A DNA stretch of 43,495 nucleotides from Nitrospirota bacterium (GCA_016201865.1 JACQCA010000037.1:1-43495); one strand, 5' to 3'; counted from the stretch's first letter, positions 1 to 9,196 are shown. Translations and numbers: made by a program. Notes: generated by a model not told the origin, from the letters alone.

Positions 1-141
1 CAAAGAACAAAGCCGGCACCCGATCACCCCTGGTGCCGTCCCATCAAGCGTTGGAGAGCGCGGACACCACCGGTTCTCGTTTCTTAAAAACCGGACATTT
101 CTAAATTGGTAGGAACCGGACATTTCTATTTTGGCTTGACA
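1..141. mobile_element. Terminal segment of an IS element (IS21-like end)
   Basis: This stretch has no credible gene and ends in a structure typical of an insertion-sequence terminus. Read on the minus strand it begins TGTCAAGCC at 141 and carries two near-identical 21-bp repeats (next entry). Multiple short terminal repeats with a TGT tip are known for IS21-family elements. The transposase genes would lie outside the window to the left, so the family is inferred from the end alone. The last six bases (136-141, TTGACA) read as an outward-facing -35 box toward the glycosyltransferase gene at 195; the hexamer 17 bp further on (TTGCAT, 159-164) is a poor -10. The element seems to border the polysaccharide cluster. 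Confidence 0.5.
89..134. repeat. Two tandem 21-bp terminal repeats of the IS end
   Basis: Positions 89-109 and 114-134 share the core AACCGGACATTTCTA and end in TTGG, differing at two bases, with a period of 25 bp. Such repeats are probable transposase-binding sites in IS21-like ends. The repeat itself is directly visible; the binding role is inferred. Confidence 0.7.
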
Positions 142-194
142 CCCTCTTTCCGGTTTCCTTGCATTTCCAAGCGGTTTTTGTTAGCCTCTATCCC

Positions 195-1337
195 ATGCGC
201 GTACTAATGAATGGAATACCTTTACTTGCACCGCATAGCGGCGTGGGCAATTATATCTGTCAGCTTTCAAGATCTTATGCACGGATCTCCACTGAGTTGC
301 AGATAGTGTACTTTTATGGAATGTTCTTTGGAAGGAGGATGAAGGTTAAGGCCGATGAGCCGTACGTGAGTCTGAGAAAAATTGCAAAAAAGTTTGTTAA
401 CTCGTATCAGGCTTTTCAAATTATTAAAGAGGTGGCGTTTAAATTTGGATTGCTCTCTCAAAAAATTGATTTATACCATGAGACAAACTATATCCCCATG
501 CCGTTTCACGGCCCGATTGTTGTGACCGTTTTTGATCTTTCACTGCACCTTTGGCCGGAAACCCATCCGAAGAACAGAAGAAAATATTTCGAGCGATACT
601 TTTATAAAAGGCTGCCCTGGGCCGCTCACTTTATCACGATTTCGGAAGCGACCAAGGTCCAGATGGTCGAACACCTTGACATCAATCCCGAGAAAATCAC
701 TGTCACGCATCTCGGCGTGGATAATGATTTCAGAAATATACCCGTTGAAGCCGCGAGTGGCATCCTGTCTCATTACGGTCTGACTTATGGGTCTTATATC
801 CTTTATGTCGGCACACTGGAACCAAGGAAAAATATCAACTCGCTCCTGCAGGCGTACGCGCTTTTGCCGAAGAGGATACAAAAAGAACGCACTCTGGTTT
901 TGGCCGGTGGGAGGGGTTGGCTGATGGATAGACTTGAACAAGAGATAAGGAATCTCGACATTGCTTCAACAACGGTTCTGACCGGCTATGTTCCCCAAGA
1001 ACATCTCCCTGCGCTTTACAACGGTGCGACTGTATTTGTCTACCCGTCACTGTATGAAGGGTTCGGCCTCCCTCCATTGGAAGCAATGGCCTGTGGGACA
1101 CCCGTGATCACCTCGAATGTCTCTTCTCTCCCGGAGGTCGTAGGGGAGGCGGGGATCATGGTGGATCCCCATGATGTTAAAAGACTTAAGGATGAGATCG
1201 AGCGTGTCATCGAGGATCTTTCTCATCGGTCCCTGTTGAGTAAACTCGGATTGGAAAGATCCCGGCAGTTTACGTGGAAAGCCTGTGCGAAACAAACGAT
1301 GGATGTCTATTCCCGTGTTCTCAATGGTCGAAAATAA
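195..1337 (+). CDS. Glycosyltransferase family 4 (GT-B fold)
   Basis: Predicted 380-residue cytoplasmic glycosyltransferase that would transfer a sugar from a nucleotide donor during assembly of a surface polysaccharide repeat unit. The start [10 protein letters not shown] at 195 fits the family's first beta strand and the Gly-rich acceptor loop (HSGVGNY). The C-terminal half has the donor-site pattern [10 protein letters not shown] followed by the EX7E motif in [19 protein letters not shown]. An upstream TTG at 159 would add 12 unlike residues and is disfavoured. No clear Shine-Dalgarno is seen. It is the first gene after the IS end and only 14 bp before the flippase gene. Codon use is visibly more AT-rich than in the central window, as often seen in transferred polysaccharide genes. 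The sugar and linkage cannot be read from sequence. Confidence 0.9.
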   Translation: MRVLMNGIPLLAPHSGVGNYICQLSRSYARISTELQIVYFYGMFFGRRMKVKADEPYVSLRKIAKKFVNSYQAFQIIKEVAFKFGLLSQKIDLYHETNYIPMPFHGPIVVTVFDLSLHLWPETHPKNRRKYFERYFYKRLPWAAHFITISEATKVQMVEHLDINPEKITVTHLGVDNDFRNIPVEAASGILSHYGLTYGSYILYVGTLEPRKNINSLLQAYALLPKRIQKERTLVLAGGRGWLMDRLEQEIRNLDIASTTVLTGYVPQEHLPALYNGATVFVYPSLYEGFGLPPLEAMACGTPVITSNVSSLPEVVGEAGIMVDPHDVKRLKDEIERVIEDLSHRSLLSKLGLERSRQFTWKACAKQTMDVYSRVLNGRK

Positions 1338-1351
1338 CCCATGGCGATATC

Positions 1352-2614
1352 ATGCGGAACCCATCGGATCGTCTTCTGCCGATCATAAAAAATACCAGCT
1401 CCACAATCTTGATAAGAGGACTTTTTGGCGTTGCCCGGATTATCCTACTGCTTCTGATCGCGCGGAAGTTCGGACCCGCCGATTTCGGACGGCTGTCGCT
1501 GGCCCTTTCAGTTGTTGAACTGTTCAGGTTCGCAGCCGATTTGGGGATCGACACGGTTCTCATCCGGCAGTTTTCGATCAACCGACTGTCCGCCGAAAAA
1601 CTTCTCGGGAACAGCCTGATTCTAAAACTGACAACCGCAACCGCGGGCTATCTTGCCACCGTTTTCCTTTTCCGGATCTTTTACGGCCGAATCGACGCCC
1701 TAAATCTCCTTTTCATCCTGTCCGCCACAATCTACACCACCCTTTTCATCAATGCCTTTGTGAGTTATTACCAGGCCAAACTCCGGATGGCCGAAATCGT
1801 AGGAAGCAATGCGATGTGCGCCGCGGCGTATGTCTTCCTGACGCTCTTGGGCCTGTCGATGAATTGGTCGCTCGCAACGCTTTGTGTCATCATGCCGCTG
1901 AGCGAGTTGGCAAATTTATATCTGATATACAAGGTATATAAAAGAAGTTCCAGTCTGACCTTTTCATTTGATCCTCAAATCATACGGCATCTTCTAAGAG
2001 AGGGATTCCCGGTGGCGTTTTCCAATATCATGGTCGTCACCTATATGAGGCTCGATCAGCTCATGCTGGGCTGGTTCAAGGGGGAGACGGCCATCGGCGA
2101 ATACGCCGCTGCTTTTCGCGTTACCGAGCCGTTTATGCTGGTTTTCACCTCGCTGTCTATCTCGCTCTACGCCTCGCTTTCAGGGGCTTGGGACGGTCCC
2201 CGTGCAAGAATACGAACCACGGCTCTCAGAGTGATCGGGCCCACAGTCGTCATCACGTTCTGTATCGCGTCCCTCTTGTCGCTTTTCTCTCAAGACATCA
2301 TGGGTTTAATTTCTAAGGCGTATACCCATTCGTCCGAAGCGTTGCGTCTGCTCGGTTGGGCGATGATGTTTAAAGCGGTCAATGCCCAACTCACCGCCAT
2401 AATCAACTCAAAGGGTTTATACAGGATTATCACCGTGACGGCCCTGTTGAACCTGGCTATAAACGTATCGCTTAATTTACTTCTCATTCCGCGCTATGGC
2501 ATAATAGGCGCTGCATGGTCGGTGGTTCTGACCGAGGGCGTCAATACAATCTTACAATCCGGCTATATCATAATAGGGCTGAAAAATGTCCGTGCCGTTG
2601 AAATGCAACAGTGA
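1352..2614 (+). CDS. Polysaccharide flippase, Wzx/MATE-like (COG2244)
   Basis: A 420-residue, very hydrophobic protein with about 12 predicted membrane helices, matching the usual size of Wzx-type lipid-linked repeat-unit flippases of the MOP superfamily. The N-terminal pattern IRGLFGVARIILLLLIARKFG followed by GPADFGRLSLALSVVELF is typical of the first two helices of the family, with Arg and Asp residues inside the membrane region (FAADLGID, MRLDQLMLGWF). The start at 1352 is chosen over 1274 because the extra 26 residues overlap the previous gene and are not family-like. The 3-prime end overlaps the methyltransferase start by 29 nt, implying one transcript and coupled translation. It should move an undecaprenyl-linked glycan across the inner membrane for the ligase/polymerase encoded at 3258. 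Confidence 0.9.
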   Translation: MRNPSDRLLPIIKNTSSTILIRGLFGVARIILLLLIARKFGPADFGRLSLALSVVELFRFAADLGIDTVLIRQFSINRLSAEKLLGNSLILKLTTATAGYLATVFLFRIFYGRIDALNLLFILSATIYTTLFINAFVSYYQAKLRMAEIVGSNAMCAAAYVFLTLLGLSMNWSLATLCVIMPLSELANLYLIYKVYKRSSSLTFSFDPQIIRHLLREGFPVAFSNIMVVTYMRLDQLMLGWFKGETAIGEYAAAFRVTEPFMLVFTSLSISLYASLSGAWDGPRARIRTTALRVIGPTVVITFCIASLLSLFSQDIMGLISKAYTHSSEALRLLGWAMMFKAVNAQLTAIINSKGLYRIITVTALLNLAINVSLNLLLIPRYGIIGAAWSVVLTEGVNTILQSGYIIIGLKNVRAVEMQQ

Positions 2615-3251
2615 AAATCTCGATTTAGACCTTCTATATACTTGGGGGGATGAATCCCACATCCGATCGGTGCAGAAGAAGTATGTCAAGTATTTTCAGA
2701 ACAGTTCCGGGCCGGTTCTCGATGTCGGTTGTGGGAGAGGAATCCTCTTGGAGCTCCTTAAGCAGGCGGATGTCAAAGCGTACGGAATCGATCTTTCGCG
2801 CGAATCGATCAAAATATGCCGCGATAGAGGCCTGGATGCGGTCCAGGGAGATGCCCTTGGACATTTGTCGGCGCTTCAAGATCGTTCCCTCGGAGGAATG
2901 ATCTGCTCCCATGTCATCGAGCATCTGGAACCCACTCATGCATTAGACTTCATAGAACAATGCCGAAGAGTCATGAAGTCCGGAGCGAAATTCATCATGG
3001 TTACACCCAACGCGGCCGATCTGCGTACGATGGAACGCTTCTGGTTAGACCTAACCCACATCCGACCGTATCCACAAAAACTTCTCGTTGTACTCCTGGA
3101 GAGGGCGGGGTTCCGTGTAATCAAAATAACGGAAGACCCGGAGCCGAGTCGTAACATGCTGGTCAAGATAGCAAAGCTCTTTCTAAAGATGTGGTTTATG
3201 GGTTTTATGTTTAAAGGGGACCTTGTCGTGATTGCGGAACGCAGAGAGTGA
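2586..3251 (+). CDS. Class I SAM-dependent methyltransferase
   Basis: A 221-residue methyltransferase with the Rossmann motif I VLDVGCGRGILLELL near residue 44, an acidic end of strand 2 (AYGIDLSRESI), motif II-like DAVQGDALGHL, and SHVIEHLEP, typical of Methyltransf_11/23 proteins. Position inside a polysaccharide operon suggests it O-methylates a sugar of the repeat unit or caps the chain; this is inference. It overlaps the flippase gene by 29 nt and is followed 6 bp later by the O-antigen ligase/polymerase. The C-terminal hydrophobic stretch FLKMWFMGFMF may associate with the membrane. Confidence 0.88.
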   Translation: MSVPLKCNSENLDLDLLYTWGDESHIRSVQKKYVKYFQNSSGPVLDVGCGRGILLELLKQADVKAYGIDLSRESIKICRDRGLDAVQGDALGHLSALQDRSLGGMICSHVIEHLEPTHALDFIEQCRRVMKSGAKFIMVTPNAADLRTMERFWLDLTHIRPYPQKLLVVLLERAGFRVIKITEDPEPSRNMLVKIAKLFLKMWFMGFMFKGDLVVIAERRE

Positions 3252-3257
3252 CCGAAC

Positions 3258-4652
3258 ATGGCTGAGATACGAGCATCTTTGCCATTGGTCCTGTTATCGT
3301 TGCCGGGGGTCTTTCTCTACGTTAATACGAGGCCTTTCCTGGCCGTTGCTGCAACCTTCCTGTTAGTTGCTGTTTCGCTTTATCATCTGATTCGCCACCC
3401 TGTTCTTAGTAGGCGGATTCGACAAACGATCGGATGGGTCTTGCTGATATTTTGTGTCTTATTGCTCAGCTATCTCATGAGCGGTCAGGATATTTCAAAA
3501 TTGTTTTCTTATGCTTTTATAAGATACAACGGCAGCATTTTCTTCTGTTTCGTCCCGCTTCTTGCGCTACTGTTTTTAAGGGTGAATACGGTTACGCTGG
3601 CTCGTGTCTTTTTTTTCATGACGTTTCTAATGTCGGCCGTTATCTGTTTATTAGGACTCCTTGAATTCTTTGCGGGCCGTTCGACCTTTCTGCTCAAAGA
3701 TGACGGTATTGGATTAATGTTCGTGGGGCTGAACCGTACGCACAATGCCACGGGAAGCATCACGGCGTTGCTGGGAATTGCAGCGCTGGTCTTTACAGTT
3801 TTCGTGGAAGAATCTCGTGTCAGATTTCGATATCTCATTTATGCATTGGTTTTTTATACGGCCTTGATGCTTACCCTTAGTCGAGGCAGTTTGATGGCGT
3901 TCTTTTTGGCGGCCTGTTTTCTCTTTGCTTGCGCGAAATTGAAGTTTAAAAAAAAGATCCTTCTTCCGATCGCAGCGTTGCTGATAACCTCTGCCGTCAT
4001 GACGCCCATTACCCATTCCTTGGATCGCGTCAAGGCCCTTTTCAATGATCAGTTCTACCGGTCGGATCAAACGAATGCCTACAGGGTGGCCTCGTTGATC
4101 TCGCCGCCGATAACAAACCAATTGGAGACGTTAAGAATCCTTTGTGATCCCCGTTATCCGTTAGATCGAAATAATACGGCCAAGTACCGAAAACTGTTGA
4201 CGGAATATGCGATCGAGTTGTTTAAAGAAAGCCCGATTATAGGAATCGGCTTCGGCCGTTTTGACGACAGCATCTTGTCCCAGGTCGGTTTTAGCGGAAA
4301 AAAGCATTGGGTGTATTTGGCCACGTCGGGCGAGCCCGTCTCGACGGATTGCAATGCGCATAATTCGTATCTGCATTTCCTGGCCGAAATCGGACTGGTC
4401 GGCACCTTGATCATCGTTGGGTTCTGGCTTAAGATATTGGCTGACCTCTATGAAGGGATTCGGGTCGCCGCGGACCATGACGACCGGGTGACCTTTGCCG
4501 TGGGTTTTATGAGCGTGTTCACGCTTTTTCTGCTGGCGTTCACGGAGCATTATTTTGCGGCGCCCACCGTGATGCTGTTCGTTTCATATGTCACCGGGCT
4601 TTGCCTTAACCGTCTTGCTCAGATCCGACAAGAATATTCCGCGGTACAATAA
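3258..4652 (+). CDS. O-antigen ligase / Wzy polymerase family membrane protein
   Basis: A 464-residue polytopic protein with about 10-12 predicted helices. It has the large periplasmic loop characteristic of the Wzy_C (WaaL/Wzy) superfamily between roughly residues 240 and 360, and the conserved pattern AHNSYLHFLAEIGLVG near residue 370, where the His and Glu-containing motif is diagnostic. The segment LTLSRGSLMAFFLA before the loop is also family-typical. Proteins of this fold either polymerise Und-PP-linked repeat units or ligate glycans to an acceptor; the two roles cannot be separated by sequence alone. It lies 6 bp after the methyltransferase gene and 2 bp before the next glycosyltransferase gene, so it is part of the same operon. 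Confidence 0.88.
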   Translation: MAEIRASLPLVLLSLPGVFLYVNTRPFLAVAATFLLVAVSLYHLIRHPVLSRRIRQTIGWVLLIFCVLLLSYLMSGQDISKLFSYAFIRYNGSIFFCFVPLLALLFLRVNTVTLARVFFFMTFLMSAVICLLGLLEFFAGRSTFLLKDDGIGLMFVGLNRTHNATGSITALLGIAALVFTVFVEESRVRFRYLIYALVFYTALMLTLSRGSLMAFFLAACFLFACAKLKFKKKILLPIAALLITSAVMTPITHSLDRVKALFNDQFYRSDQTNAYRVASLISPPITNQLETLRILCDPRYPLDRNNTAKYRKLLTEYAIELFKESPIIGIGFGRFDDSILSQVGFSGKKHWVYLATSGEPVSTDCNAHNSYLHFLAEIGLVGTLIIVGFWLKILADLYEGIRVAADHDDRVTFAVGFMSVFTLFLLAFTEHYFAAPTVMLFVSYVTGLCLNRLAQIRQEYSAVQ

Positions 4653-4654
4653 TT

Positions 4655-5800
4655 ATGAAGGTCGCATTAGTTCATGACTGGTTGACGGGGACGCGGGGAG
4701 GGGAGCGGTGTCTCGATGTTTTTTGCGAGTTGTTCCCTCAGGCGGACCTTTATACGCTGGTGCATGTTCCGGGGAGCGTTTCGCCTTTGATCGAGAAGCA
4801 TCCCATCCGAACCAGCTTCATCCAGCGCCTTCCCTTTCATCAAAGCGCCTACCGGTATTATCTTCCGTTGTTTCCACGGGCGATTGAATCCTTTGATCTT
4901 TCCGGATATGATTTGATCTTAAGCTCAAGCCACTGCGTGGCGAAGGGCGTTCGGGTTCCTCGCGGCGCATGCCATATCGCTTATATCTATACACCCATGC
5001 GTTATATTTGGGATCAGTACGAGGCCTATTTCGGCGGCGGCCGCTCCGCCTGGCCGGTCCGGCGGATCATGCAACTCATTCGGCACGGGCTTCAACGGTG
5101 GGATATAACCTCCAATCGCGATATTCATGCCATCATCGCGATCTCCCTCCACGTGGCGGATCGGATTCGGAGAACCTACGGCCGGTCGGCCGAGGTGATC
5201 TATCCGCCCGTGGATTTTCAGGCCTTTTCTCTTTCGGCGCGAGTGGACGGATTTTATCTCATGGTGACGGCCTTTGCTCCTTACAAACGGGTGGATCTGG
5301 CCGTCGAGGCCTTCAACCGATTAAAGCTCCCGCTGAAGATCGTCGGAACGGGCCAGGATGAAAAACGGCTTAAGGCGATGGCCGGACCGACCGTGGAGTT
5401 TTTAGGTTGGAAATCCGATTCGGAAATTCATGAACTCTATGCCGCAAGCCGCGCCGTGATTTTTCCGGGAGAGGAGGATTTCGGGATCGTTCCGTTGGAG
5501 GCCATGGCCAGCGGGAAACCAGTCATTGCTTATGGGAAGGGCGGGGTCGTGGAGACCGTCGTTCCGTTGCGGGAGTCCAAGGGAAACCCTCCGACAGGAC
5601 TGTTCTTCTATGAACAGACTCCGGAATCCTTGATCGAAACGGTGCGCGATTTTGAATCCCATCGCGACCGATTTGATCCGGTCCAAATCCGGGAGCAGGC
5701 AAGACGGTTTGACCGGCCCCGATTTAAAGAGGAGATTCGGAACTGTATCGAAATAAAATATCAGGAGTTTCAAGAGAAGCGGCATGCTCAAGAAGTATAG
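4655..5800 (+). CDS. Glycosyltransferase family 4
   Basis: A 381-residue GT-B enzyme. The N-terminus MKVALVHDWLTGTRGGERCL is the glycine-rich acceptor-side loop seen in a subgroup of GT4 enzymes (mannosyl- and related transferases of O-antigen clusters). The C-terminal donor domain has APYKRVDLAVEAFNRL, the lysine-bearing loop, and the EX7E motif in EEDFGIVPLEAMASGKPVI. It starts 2 bp after the ligase/polymerase gene and its end overlaps the sugar-1-phosphate transferase gene by 17 nt. It probably adds a later sugar of the repeat unit built on the lipid made by the next gene product. Donor and linkage are unknown. Confidence 0.9.
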   Translation: MKVALVHDWLTGTRGGERCLDVFCELFPQADLYTLVHVPGSVSPLIEKHPIRTSFIQRLPFHQSAYRYYLPLFPRAIESFDLSGYDLILSSSHCVAKGVRVPRGACHIAYIYTPMRYIWDQYEAYFGGGRSAWPVRRIMQLIRHGLQRWDITSNRDIHAIIAISLHVADRIRRTYGRSAEVIYPPVDFQAFSLSARVDGFYLMVTAFAPYKRVDLAVEAFNRLKLPLKIVGTGQDEKRLKAMAGPTVEFLGWKSDSEIHELYAASRAVIFPGEEDFGIVPLEAMASGKPVIAYGKGGVVETVVPLRESKGNPPTGLFFYEQTPESLIETVRDFESHRDRFDPVQIREQARRFDRPRFKEEIRNCIEIKYQEFQEKRHAQEV

Positions 5801-7187
5801 TGAATTCTTCAAGTCCCTGCTTTTTATCCTGGATCTTGTTCTGATCTCCGCGGCATGGCTTTCGGCCTATGCCCTTCGGTTCTACACGGATCTGGTCCCG
5901 GTGACGAAAGGTGTGCCCTTCATTGAGCCTTACCTCATTCTCCTGCCGGCCATCCTGGTCGTCTGGGGAATCGTCTTTAAGGCGTTCGATCTTTATCGCC
6001 CCCGTCGCATCGCATCCCATCTTTCAGAGATCTGGGACATCACGAAGGCCTGCAGCCTGGCGACGCTTCTTATCGTGGCCTTGAGCTTTTTCTTAAGACA
6101 GTTTGAATATTCCCGGATGGTCTTTATCTTCTTTTGGGGCTTCAGCATCTTGCTCATCACGATGAGCCGCTGGGGTTTCCGCGAGCTGGTCCGATTTTTC
6201 AGGCGAAAAGGATACAACCTGCGGTATGCCCTGATCGTGGGCGCCGGCCCGCTGGGCCAGGAACTGGCGGCCCGGCTCCATCGTCATCGCGAGCTGGGGA
6301 TCAAGGTGATCGGCTATCTGACGAGAAAAGAGGCCAAGGTTGGTCGCGAATTACGCGGGATCGAAGTCCTCGGCACCTACGATGAGCTGCCCAAAATCCT
6401 TGAGGCCCGCCCGGTCGACCAGGTCTTTCTTGCCCTTCCCCATGATGCATACGCCAACGCCGAAAAGATCTTCCGCTTTCTCCAAGGCCAGACGACGGAT
6501 GTCCGGATTGTCCCGGATCTTCTCCAGTTCATGACGGTTCGGGGGCAGGCCGAACTCTTCGACGGTCTGCCGATCGTCACCCTTCAAGCGACGCCCTTGT
6601 ACGGTTGGAACCGGATCTTAAAACGGGCGACCGACATTCTCTTTTCATTGACCGTCCTGATCCTGACATCGCCTTTGCTGTCGGTCATCGCGGTTCTGAT
6701 CAAGCTGACCTCGCCCGGCCCGGTTTTGTACCGTCAGAAACGGATGGGGTATGACGGTCGGCTCTTTGAGATGCTGAAATTCCGCTCGATGCGTGCGGAT
6801 GCGGAGAAGGAGTCCGGCGCGGTCTGGGCCCAGGCGGACGACCCGCGACGAACCTCGTTGGGGAACCGACTCCGCCGGACCAGCCTGGATGAGCTGCCGC
6901 AGTTTTTCAACGTCCTGAAGGGGGAGATGAGCATCGTCGGACCGAGGCCGGAGCGTCCGGAGTTTGTGGAAAAATTCAGGGCGATGATTCCCCGGTATAT
7001 GTTGCGGCATAAGATCAAGGCCGGCATCACCGGCTGGGCCCAGGTGAACGGTTGGCGCGGAAACACGTCGCTGGAGGAGCGGATCAAATGTGATCTTGAG
7101 TATATCGAGAAGTGGTCTCTCGGGTTCGATCTGAAGATCATGTGGCTGACGCTCTGGAAAGGTCTCATTAATAGGAATGCCTATTAA
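5784..7187 (+). CDS. Undecaprenyl-phosphate sugar-1-phosphate transferase (WcaJ/polyisoprenyl-P transferase family)
   Basis: A 467-residue initiating phosphoglycosyl transferase. It has four N-terminal membrane helices (about residues 10-130), a central nucleotide-binding-like domain beginning ALIVGAGPLGQELAARL, and a fifth hydrophobic helix (TDILFSLTVLILTSPLL). The C-terminal catalytic domain has PGPVLYRQKRMG, EMLKFRSMR, RRTSLDELPQFFNVLKGEMS, IVGPRPERPEF and KAGITGWAQVNGWRG. This is the long WcaJ/EpsE-type architecture that loads glucose-1-P or a similar sugar-phosphate onto undecaprenyl phosphate. The Asp-Glu of SLDELPQ is the expected catalytic pair. It is the committed first step for the polysaccharide made by genes 195-5800, although encoded late in the operon. 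Its last codons overlap the DUF3108 gene. Confidence 0.93.
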   Translation: MLKKYSEFFKSLLFILDLVLISAAWLSAYALRFYTDLVPVTKGVPFIEPYLILLPAILVVWGIVFKAFDLYRPRRIASHLSEIWDITKACSLATLLIVALSFFLRQFEYSRMVFIFFWGFSILLITMSRWGFRELVRFFRRKGYNLRYALIVGAGPLGQELAARLHRHRELGIKVIGYLTRKEAKVGRELRGIEVLGTYDELPKILEARPVDQVFLALPHDAYANAEKIFRFLQGQTTDVRIVPDLLQFMTVRGQAELFDGLPIVTLQATPLYGWNRILKRATDILFSLTVLILTSPLLSVIAVLIKLTSPGPVLYRQKRMGYDGRLFEMLKFRSMRADAEKESGAVWAQADDPRRTSLGNRLRRTSLDELPQFFNVLKGEMSIVGPRPERPEFVEKFRAMIPRYMLRHKIKAGITGWAQVNGWRGNTSLEERIKCDLEYIEKWSLGFDLKIMWLTLWKGLINRNAY

Positions 7188-8046
7188 GGCTGCTGAAGAA
7201 GTCCGGCTGTTGGACTGGATGGGGATAGATTTTAGGTCTGTCCCCTCCCGGTTGCGGTCATCTGCGGTGAGAACAACCTGGGTCCTTGGGTTCGTCATGC
7301 TCGGTTCGCCGCTCGTTGCGGCCTCGTTGTCCACGTCGACGCCGCAAACCGCGGCGCTTTCCTTTCGGTTCGGAGAACACCTGATCTACGATATTAGTTG
7401 GGCCGGTGTTAAGGTGGGCCGGGGCATTCTTGAATCCGAATCCGGAGAGCCGCTGAACGGCCGCGACGTTCTGCGCGTCCGTTCGACCGCCATGTCCAAT
7501 CGGTTGATCTCGTATTTCTTTCCCGTCCAGGATCGGATCGAGTCCGTCATCGATGCAAACGGACTGTACCCTTATCGGATTACCATCGATCAGAGGCACG
7601 GCCTAAGCCAACGGCACAAGGAGGTTCACTTCGATCAGGACGAACATACGGCTGTGATGACCGCTAAGGGCAGGACGTCTAAATTCGAGATCCCGCCGCA
7701 GGCGCAGGATATCCTCTCAAGTCTGTATTACTTCCGGGCGATTCCGCAATTGGAGAGCGGCCGCTCCGTCTTTATCGATGTTCATGAGAGTAAAAAAAAC
7801 TGGAAATTAGAGATACAGATTCTGGATCGTGAAATGCTTAAGACAGTGATCGGGACGATTCGAACCGTGAAGGTCAAGGCGATCGTCCTTTTTGAGGGGA
7901 TCTTGTGGGATAAAGGGGATCTCTACCTCTGGCTGACGGATGATGAGCGCCGGATTCCGGTCATGATGACCGGTCGGATCGTGATCGGTTCGATTACGGC
8001 GACGCTGAGCGAGGTCGAGCCGCACCGGCTGCTTCCGGCTCCCTAA
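7177..8046 (+). CDS. DUF3108 domain protein, probably exported
   Basis: This matches the DUF3108 family: FGEHLIYDISWAGVKVGRGILES after a hydrophobic N-terminus, then RSTAMSNRLISYFFPVQDRIES and a C-terminal WLTDDERRIPVMMTGRIVIGSITATL. DUF3108 proteins are periplasmic beta-rich proteins of unknown function, often near cell-envelope genes. The start is uncertain. An ATG at 7177 overlaps the previous gene by 11 nt but gives a long polar lead. A GTG at 7267 would start directly at a signal peptide (RTTWVLGFVMLGSPLVAAS) with a cleavage site after AAS, and may be the true start. Its overlap with the sugar transferase gene suggests a role in the same polysaccharide pathway. Confidence 0.8.
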   Translation: MPIKAAEEVRLLDWMGIDFRSVPSRLRSSAVRTTWVLGFVMLGSPLVAASLSTSTPQTAALSFRFGEHLIYDISWAGVKVGRGILESESGEPLNGRDVLRVRSTAMSNRLISYFFPVQDRIESVIDANGLYPYRITIDQRHGLSQRHKEVHFDQDEHTAVMTAKGRTSKFEIPPQAQDILSSLYYFRAIPQLESGRSVFIDVHESKKNWKLEIQILDREMLKTVIGTIRTVKVKAIVLFEGILWDKGDLYLWLTDDERRIPVMMTGRIVIGSITATLSEVEPHRLLPAP

Positions 8047-8071
8047 ATGGTGTGAAGCAGGACATGCCGAC

Positions 8072-8674
8072 ATGACGGGCGATCGAAAAGCCCCGCTTCC
8101 GATTTCATCCAAGACCGCGCTTCTGGTGGTGGATGTCCAGAACGATTTCTGTCCGGGCGGGGCGCTGGCCGTTCCGGAAGGGGATCGGGTCGTACCCGTG
8201 CTGAACGACTATATCCGGCTGTTCCAAGCCAAGCGCGCGCCGGTCATTGCGACGCGGGATTGGCATCCGACGAACCACGGCTCGTTCAAACCTTTCGGCG
8301 GCATCTGGCCGCCCCACTGCATTCAGAATACGCCGGGCGCGGAGTTTCGCGCTGGCCTGAAACTTCCCAAAGAGGTGACGATCATTTCAAAGGGAACGGA
8401 TCCCAGGGTCGAAGCCTACTCCGGATTTCAGCATACGACCTTGAGCGAATGGTTGAGGTCGCGGAAAATCGAGACGGTTTTCGTGGGCGGTTTGGCCACG
8501 GACTACTGCGTCAAGAGCACCGTGCTGGACGCCGTGAAGGCCGGCCTCAAAGCGGTCTACCTTGCGGATGCGTCGCGGGGAGTGAACGTGAAACCGAACG
8601 ACGGCGAACAGGCCGAAGAGGAAATGCAGAAGGCCGGGGCCACAAAAGCTACATTAGCCGAGATCGCGTCGTAG
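8072..8674 (+). CDS. pncA: Nicotinamidase (PncA-type isochorismatase-like hydrolase)
   Basis: A 200-residue cytoplasmic enzyme that would deamidate nicotinamide to nicotinate for NAD salvage. The catalytic triad of the family is visible: Asp21 in VVDVQNDF, Lys107 in IISKGTD and Cys146 in ATDYCVKST. Metal-binding residues are represented by DWH (Asp63, His65) and His82 in the WPPHC motif. The cis-peptide motif GGLATDYC is present. Length agrees with bacterial PncA. It starts 25 bp after the DUF3108 gene, so it may be read through from the polysaccharide operon, but there is no functional link. The downstream gene is convergent. Confidence 0.93.
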   Translation: MTGDRKAPLPISSKTALLVVDVQNDFCPGGALAVPEGDRVVPVLNDYIRLFQAKRAPVIATRDWHPTNHGSFKPFGGIWPPHCIQNTPGAEFRAGLKLPKEVTIISKGTDPRVEAYSGFQHTTLSEWLRSRKIETVFVGGLATDYCVKSTVLDAVKAGLKAVYLADASRGVNVKPNDGEQAEEEMQKAGATKATLAEIAS

Positions 8675-8687
8675 GCTGTATTCGAGA

Positions 8688-9101
8688 TTAAATATCGGTG
8701 GCCAGTTTCTGAGCCGCTTGGGACGAACGGCTGAAGGCGGGGAGAGGGATCTGGACAAGGTCGCTGGCCGGAGCCTTTTGATCCGTGAAGAAATAGCCGC
8801 ATTGGAAATTCACGTCGGCCAAATCGCGTTCGTCGATCGGAAAGGCGACGCAGGGTTTTGGGCGGCCTTCATAAACCATGCATCGCGGGTTCTCATCCGT
8901 GCCGCCGAGGAACGGGCATTTGAAGACCAGCTTGCAGCATTTGCCGCATTGAACGCATTCCCCGGCCCGGTGCTGGATCATCTGTTCGACATAGTCGGGT
9001 TTGACGGCGCAGAGGAAGAATCGTCGGAGCTTGTTGCCCAGCCGCGTCAGGTGGGTGGCGGAGGCGCTTCGCATTAGTTTTCGGAGTTGCCGGTTGGTCA
9101 T
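8688..9101 (-). CDS. YkgJ-family cysteine-cluster protein (putative metal/Fe-S binding)
   Basis: A 137-residue protein with the YkgJ/CxxCxxCC signature GECVQCGKCCKLVFKCPFL near residue 47, followed by CMVYEGRPKPCVAFP, giving seven cysteines in the pattern of the family. Members are thought to bind zinc or an iron-sulfur cluster; the biological role is unknown. The start at 9101 has a GAGGA ribosome site about 6 nt upstream on the minus strand. A probable promoter lies at 9138-9167. It ends 13 bp from the end of the convergent pncA gene. Confidence 0.85.
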   Translation of the reverse strand: MTNRQLRKLMRSASATHLTRLGNKLRRFFLCAVKPDYVEQMIQHRAGECVQCGKCCKLVFKCPFLGGTDENPRCMVYEGRPKPCVAFPIDERDLADVNFQCGYFFTDQKAPASDLVQIPLPAFSRSSQAAQKLATDI

Positions 9102-9137
9102 TCGGTCCTCGGGATTTTCAAAGATAAAAATTGCGTT

Positions 9138-9167
9138 ATTATAATCTTAGAACAATCGATAATGCAA
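9138..9167 (-). promoter_or_regulatory. Probable promoter of the YkgJ gene, overlapping an AT-rich inverted repeat
   Basis: On the minus strand TTGCAT (9162-9167) is followed after 18 bp by a perfect TATAAT (9138-9143), putting transcription near 9131, about 30 nt before the YkgJ start. The same bases form an 11-bp inverted repeat (9129-9139 with 9159-9169, one mismatch) followed on the minus strand by TTTTT, so the site could also act as a weak terminator for the upstream DUF3047 gene. Confidence 0.45.
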
Positions 9168-9196
9168 TTAAATTTTTCGCCTTGCTCGCTGGGTAT

